In this document: piece by piece, positions 60,426 to 64,000 of the stretch | How the letters are laid out: each line of letters starts with the position of its first letter | Position numbering within the stretch: the stretch's first letter is position 1 | Assembly (NCBI GenBank): GCA_032871835.1 | Contig: CM065295.1 | Location: 87,537,819-87,601,818, forward strand | From: Dipteronia dyeriana | Lineage: Eukaryota; Streptophyta; Magnoliopsida; Sapindales; Sapindaceae | DNA: 64,000 bases | Reading direction: 5' to 3' | Translations under genes and position numbers: made by a program | The notes under the pieces: generated by a model | Told to the model about the DNA's origin: nothing | What the model saw: only the letters and a program-made list of their open reading frames with translations | Databases searched by the model: none

Positions 60426-60509
60426 GATGCTGTTACAAAATCAACGTTATGCTTAAATGCATGAAACTAAATGCAAACAATTACTGTGGTCTAAAGAATT
60501 ATAAACCAT

Positions 60510-60521
60510 GCTCTGATACCA
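60510..60521 (-). other. Primer-binding site (initiator Met tRNA)
   Basis: On the minus strand TGGTATCAGAGC, a perfect 12-bp match to the plant initiator-Met primer site, lies 3 bp inside the 5' LTR. Confidence 0.93.
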
Positions 60522-60524
60522 AGT

Positions 60525-62050
60525 TGACAGGACCCACCCCGACTTCTCTATTGAGTACGAGGGAGGTCCTGCGGGCTGCCCCGACTCCTCTCTTGAGTAC
60601 GAAGGAAACCCTATGGGCTCTACATTTACTAGCATGATAAAAGGACTTTCTACTGAAATTTCCATAGGAAATACTTGATATTAAACAAATAAAATGTAAG
60701 GAGAGTGCAAAATGTACATAATCTTTACAAAAAGTGTCAAAATTGACCGACCGGACCAAAAACCGACCACTATAAAAACTAAGTAACCAGTCCATCCCGA
60801 GTGGGAAACTGAACAGGCCGAGTAAGAAACCCGAGTAGGCCGAGTAGACCGAATAGGCCATGTGGGCCGAGTAGGTCAAGTGGGCCAAGTAGAAATCCGA
60901 CCATGTTCTGACCATGCCTACCATCCCGACTATACCTACCGTCCCGACCATGCCGACCACATATTTCTAAATATGTACATGAAAATTTAAAATGCATGAC
61001 TTTTATGCTTCATGATGTCATCGAGTGGCCCACCTCAAAACTTCTGAGTCCGCACAACTGAGCAGCTACCTGGATAAATATTTAAGAGTGAAAGGATGAG
61101 CGCTAACGCCCAGTGAGTGAATGAAAACTTTTAAAAACACTTTTCTAAACCACTTTACAATAATCATTCAGTAATACATGGTATAAGATGATATATTTAC
61201 TTTCGTGCTAAATAAACTGAATAAACTGAATAAACTGAATGCTTTTCTTTGCTGAACAAGAATAAATACTTTATAAAATCTTAATCTGCACCAAATTCGT
61301 ACCGGGGATATCCTTAATACGTAAGCCGAAATACTTCGGGCAAACGCAGAGTCATGAATAACTTCTGGTCATACCCGTGCAGAGCGTCTCAATTACTCTT
61401 TCTCTGGTCAATACACGGGCAGAGCGACTCTCTGGTCATACACGTGCAGAGCGACTCATGACATACACATGTGTAGAACGGCCCTAAAAGCCAACCATAA
61501 TCATAATTGGGAAGGTACATACACGGTGCTTTTATAGAAATTACATCTCTTCTTGATAATTCATAAAAATAATATACTGATTATGAATGCTAATATAAGC
61601 ATAAAATATATATTTTCGGTTCTCTGTATACTTACCATCAATCATAAAAAGCAATAAAAAGCTTAAAATGATTTGCAGCAATTAAAGCATAAAACTTAAA
61701 CTTGAGTTAAAAACAAAACTGAAACTTAATTCACTCACAACTTAGAAGTCAAGCTTAATTCAGACTGAATATGCTAGGTTCCCTTCGTCCTCTTTCCTTC
61801 TCCTTCTCTTTTCTTTCTTCCGTTGGATTCTACTGCTTTCTAGCTCTCAACGTTTATCCTCCATTATATATATACTTATGGAAGGACACAGCTGAAGTTG
61901 TGAGCTAATTAACTAAGCTCACAGCTGCCTATCAGCCATGCAATCACCTAGGCTTACTCACCTGATGCCTTTTCTAGTTTACGCTTATCCATTTTTTTAT
62001 TTTTTTTAAATTGAGATTTTCAATTGGGCCTGAAAGATATGGGTTTTACA
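60525..62050 (-). repeat. 5' LTR of the chromovirus (1526 bp)
   Basis: Plus strand starts tgacagg and ends tttaca. Near its start a ~40-bp leader block (ccccgact(t/c)ctct(a/c)t with the following bases) is duplicated; taaactgaataaactgaa has one more unit than in the other LTR. Confidence 0.93.
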
Positions 62051-62055
62051 CTCAG
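62051..62055. repeat. 5-bp target duplication, right (ctcag)
   Basis: Matches 54149-54153. Confidence 0.9.
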
Positions 62056-62263
62056 GTTCGAATCCAACCTTTACAAGGAGCTCACTAAATACCCTTGCAA
62101 GATGATGAATGACGTTTTAAGTAAAGCATGGGCCCAAATCAAATGGGAAGAAGATGAAGCGAACTACGTGGAGAAAGCAAACCACTATAACAAACGCAAC
62201 GATCGAGTCGACAGAAGATCTAACGATAGAAGGGTTGAACCATATCCAACAACGAATCGATGA
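62051..62263 (+). pseudogene. Tat-type gag, C-terminal continuation
   Basis: Right after the inserted chromovirus the gag match resumes (NLYKELTKYPCK, then DVLSKAWAQIKWEEDEANY) in the frame expected if the insert and one ctcag are removed. It ends at TGA 62261-62263. Confidence 0.75.
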
Positions 62264-62775
62264 GACAACTGAAACAGTGGACAACACAATAGAGGTTTAA
62301 GTTATCAAAACATGCTAAAGACTAATCGACCACCAATCCCCGATACTTGAATATAACCTCAATATCGAGCCAGTCGATCTTGTGGCCGTGATGAAGGAAA
62401 TGGGTATGGACTGTTAAATGGCCAAGAAAAATGAATGCACCCCCAGAACATCGAGATTCGCATCTATGATGCGAGTTCTAGGGTGATCATGGCCATCGAA
62501 CGGAGTATTGTAGCGCACTAAAATTAGAAGTGACAAAATTGTTGAGACCGGGGCACCTATAAGAATTTATCATCGACCAATGAAAAGAGACAGTCGCTCG
62601 ATGAGAGGAAAAACAAAACACAATTTCAAACGATAATCAACCAATACCGCCCCAGCCAGATGGACTTATCAACTACATCGCAGGTGGATCGGAAGTGAGC
62701 GGTATCGGTTACTCTACAGCAAAGAGACATACTCGACAAGTGTCGAACACGGAGATTCGATCTAACAGATAACAT
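62264..62775 (+). other. Decayed gag-protease linker of the Tat-type element
   Basis: Stops occur in all frames; weak similarity only. No separate gene is seen. Confidence 0.5.
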
Positions 62776-63179
62776 CCATCAACAGTAGAGGAGACGGTCA
62801 CCTTCAATTCGACAGACAAATCAGATTTGTTTTCCACTCACGATGATGCTCTAGTTATTTCTTTGTTAATTTCTAATTGCATGACGAAACACATGTTAGT
62901 AGATAACGGAAGTTCATGTAATATATTGTTTAACAGTGCACTTTAAGAAATGCAAGTGGATGAATCGAAAATTAGTCATCGTACGACTGTGCTTACAGGG
63001 TTCAGTAGCGAACAGAAAAGTACATTAGGCGAAATCGTCCTACCAGTGTACGTGGAATGGGTGAACTTATACATCAACTTCCTGGTGCTCGACTGTCAAT
63101 CACCCTACAATGCAATCCTTAGAAGGCCCTGGATACACGAAACGAAGGCAATTCCATAAACCTACCATCAAATGATCAG
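62776..63179 (+). pseudogene. Tat-type aspartic protease
   Basis: In one frame: HDDALVISLLISNC, the active-site LVDNGSSCNILF, then VLTGFSSEQKSTLGEI and YNAILRRPWIHETKA. Two in-frame TAA codons (about 62944 and 63157) interrupt it. This DNGSS form and the YNAILGRPW-like motif are typical of Tat/Ogre-lineage gypsy elements. Confidence 0.75.
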
Positions 63180-63299
63180 GTTCCCAACCAAATAGGGAGT
63201 GCGCGAAATTAAAGGTGAACAAAGCAGCAAGAGAATGTTACCAGAATGCAATGAAGAAGAAGAAGGAAAAATTATAGCAACTACTGGAAACTACATCCG

Positions 63300-64000
63300 A
63301 GTCGACCACGAGCATACCTAAGTTTGAAGAATTCGATGAAGTGTCAATCTACCCAGACAACCTAGAACATAAAGTTTCAATTGGATCCAGGTTGTCAATC
63401 GAAATCCGAAATCAATTGATCGAATTCTTAAAGCAACGACACAGTACTTTCGCTTGGTCGCACTCGGACATGGTCAGAATCGACCTACAGGTAATGGTAC
63501 ATAAATTGTAGGTTGATCCAGACCACCGACCGGTAAAGCAAAAAAAAAAGAAAGTTCACGCCTGAAAGAAATAAAATCATTAATGAGGAAATACAAAAGC
63601 TGATAGACATTAGATCTATCAGAGAAGTAAAGTACCCAGACTGGTTGGCCAAAGTCGTGGTCGTGAAGAAAAAGAATAAGAAATGACACGTTTGTATTGA
63701 CTTCATTGACCTCAACAAGGCCTGTCCAAAGGACCCATTCCCGCTACCTCATATTGATATGCTAGTCAACGCTACCTCCGGACATCAGCTACTAAGTTTT
63801 ATGGACGTATTTTCAGGCTACAATCAAATCCTGATGCATCCAAATGACCAAGAAAAAATAGCCCTCGTCATCGAAAGAGGTATTTTTTTTTATAAAGTAA
63901 TGCCTTTTGATTTGAAAAATACAGGTGCAACCTACCAGCGGTTAGTCAATAAGATGTTTGTAGACATGCCCAGATCGACTATGGAAGTTTACATTGACGA
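63300..64000 (+). pseudogene. Tat-type reverse transcriptase (partial, cut by window end)
   Basis: Pieces in order: FEEFDEVSIYPDNLEHKV, FAWSHSDMVRIDL, KLIDIRSIREVKYPDWLAKV, CIDFIDLNKACPKDPFPLP, LLSFMDVFSGYNQILMHP and VMPFDLKNTGATYQRLVNKM. A stop (about 63508), a frame change within the A-run at 63540-63550 and a TGA at about 63683 break it. The DLNKACPKD and NAGATYQRLVNKMF-type motifs mark the Tat lineage rather than the chromovirus inside it. RNase H and integrase lie beyond 64000. Confidence 0.78.

Larger units (their letters stand above)
54154..62050 (-). mobile_element. Chromovirus (Tekay/Del-type Ty3/gypsy), near-complete, 7.9 kb
   Basis: It has two LTRs (54154-55712 and 60525-62050), a Met-tRNA primer site, one polyprotein frame with gag, protease, reverse transcriptase, RNase H, integrase and a chromodomain-like tail, a polypurine tract, and a ctcag target duplication. 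The C-terminal LVKVLWRN then EEATWE segment is that of Tekay/Del chromoviruses. It is inserted into the gag of an opposite-strand Tat-type element. The frame is kept end to end but has four nonsense codons, so it cannot act alone. Confidence 0.93.

Noticed and set aside
1..64000. CRISPR array or bacterial-type operon
   Set aside because: The repeats are minisatellites and transposons, and all genes are plant genes with introns.

Overview
This window looks like nuclear DNA of a eudicot plant. The genes have plant-type introns and are orthologues of plant-specific families (ACR8, AHL1, CLPR2). The spacers are very AT-rich and packed with plant transposon types: Ty3/gypsy, hAT, Mutator-like and PIF/Harbinger-like MITEs, and tRNA-type SINEs. 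Species cannot be named from sequence alone. All homology calls come from recognising motifs by eye; no database was searched.

Layout. 1-2170: broken 5' part of a hAT transposon on the minus strand. 2171-6250: a movement-protein-like viral relic beside a duplicated segment, one copy of which holds an inserted ~1.6 kb inverted-repeat element. 7500-8600: a GC-richer promoter-like island with paired E2F-type sites but no gene. 10550-13633: ACR8-like ACT-domain gene with a G-box-rich promoter (plus strand, 7 exons). 14300-15060: second movement-protein-like relic. 15100-35000: gene-free, made of MITEs, Mutator-like elements, SINE-like copies, microsatellites and a ~9-unit tandem array. 36177-40473: AHL1-like AT-hook gene (plus strand, 5 exons). 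41885-44766: Tip100-like hAT relic, frameshifted RRM relic and a long-TIR Mutator-like element. 46308-46826: intronless gene for a small membrane protein with a DUF761-like tail. 47263-51382: CLPR2-like gene (minus strand, 9 exons) for an inactive plastid Clp protease subunit. 52430-64000: a decayed Tat-type gypsy element (plus strand) with a nearly complete Tekay/Del-type chromovirus inserted in its gag region (minus strand, 54154-62050, 5-bp target duplication).

The four cellular genes do not form a pathway: a cytosolic or regulatory ACT-domain protein, a nuclear matrix/AT-rich DNA-binding protein, a membrane protein of unknown role, and a chloroplast protease subunit. No rRNA, convincing tRNA, CRISPR or bacterial-type feature was seen. 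The most interesting signals are the orphan E2F/TATA module, two unlike viral movement-protein relics, insertions dated by in-window empty sites or target duplications, and transition-type decay of the nested retroelements.
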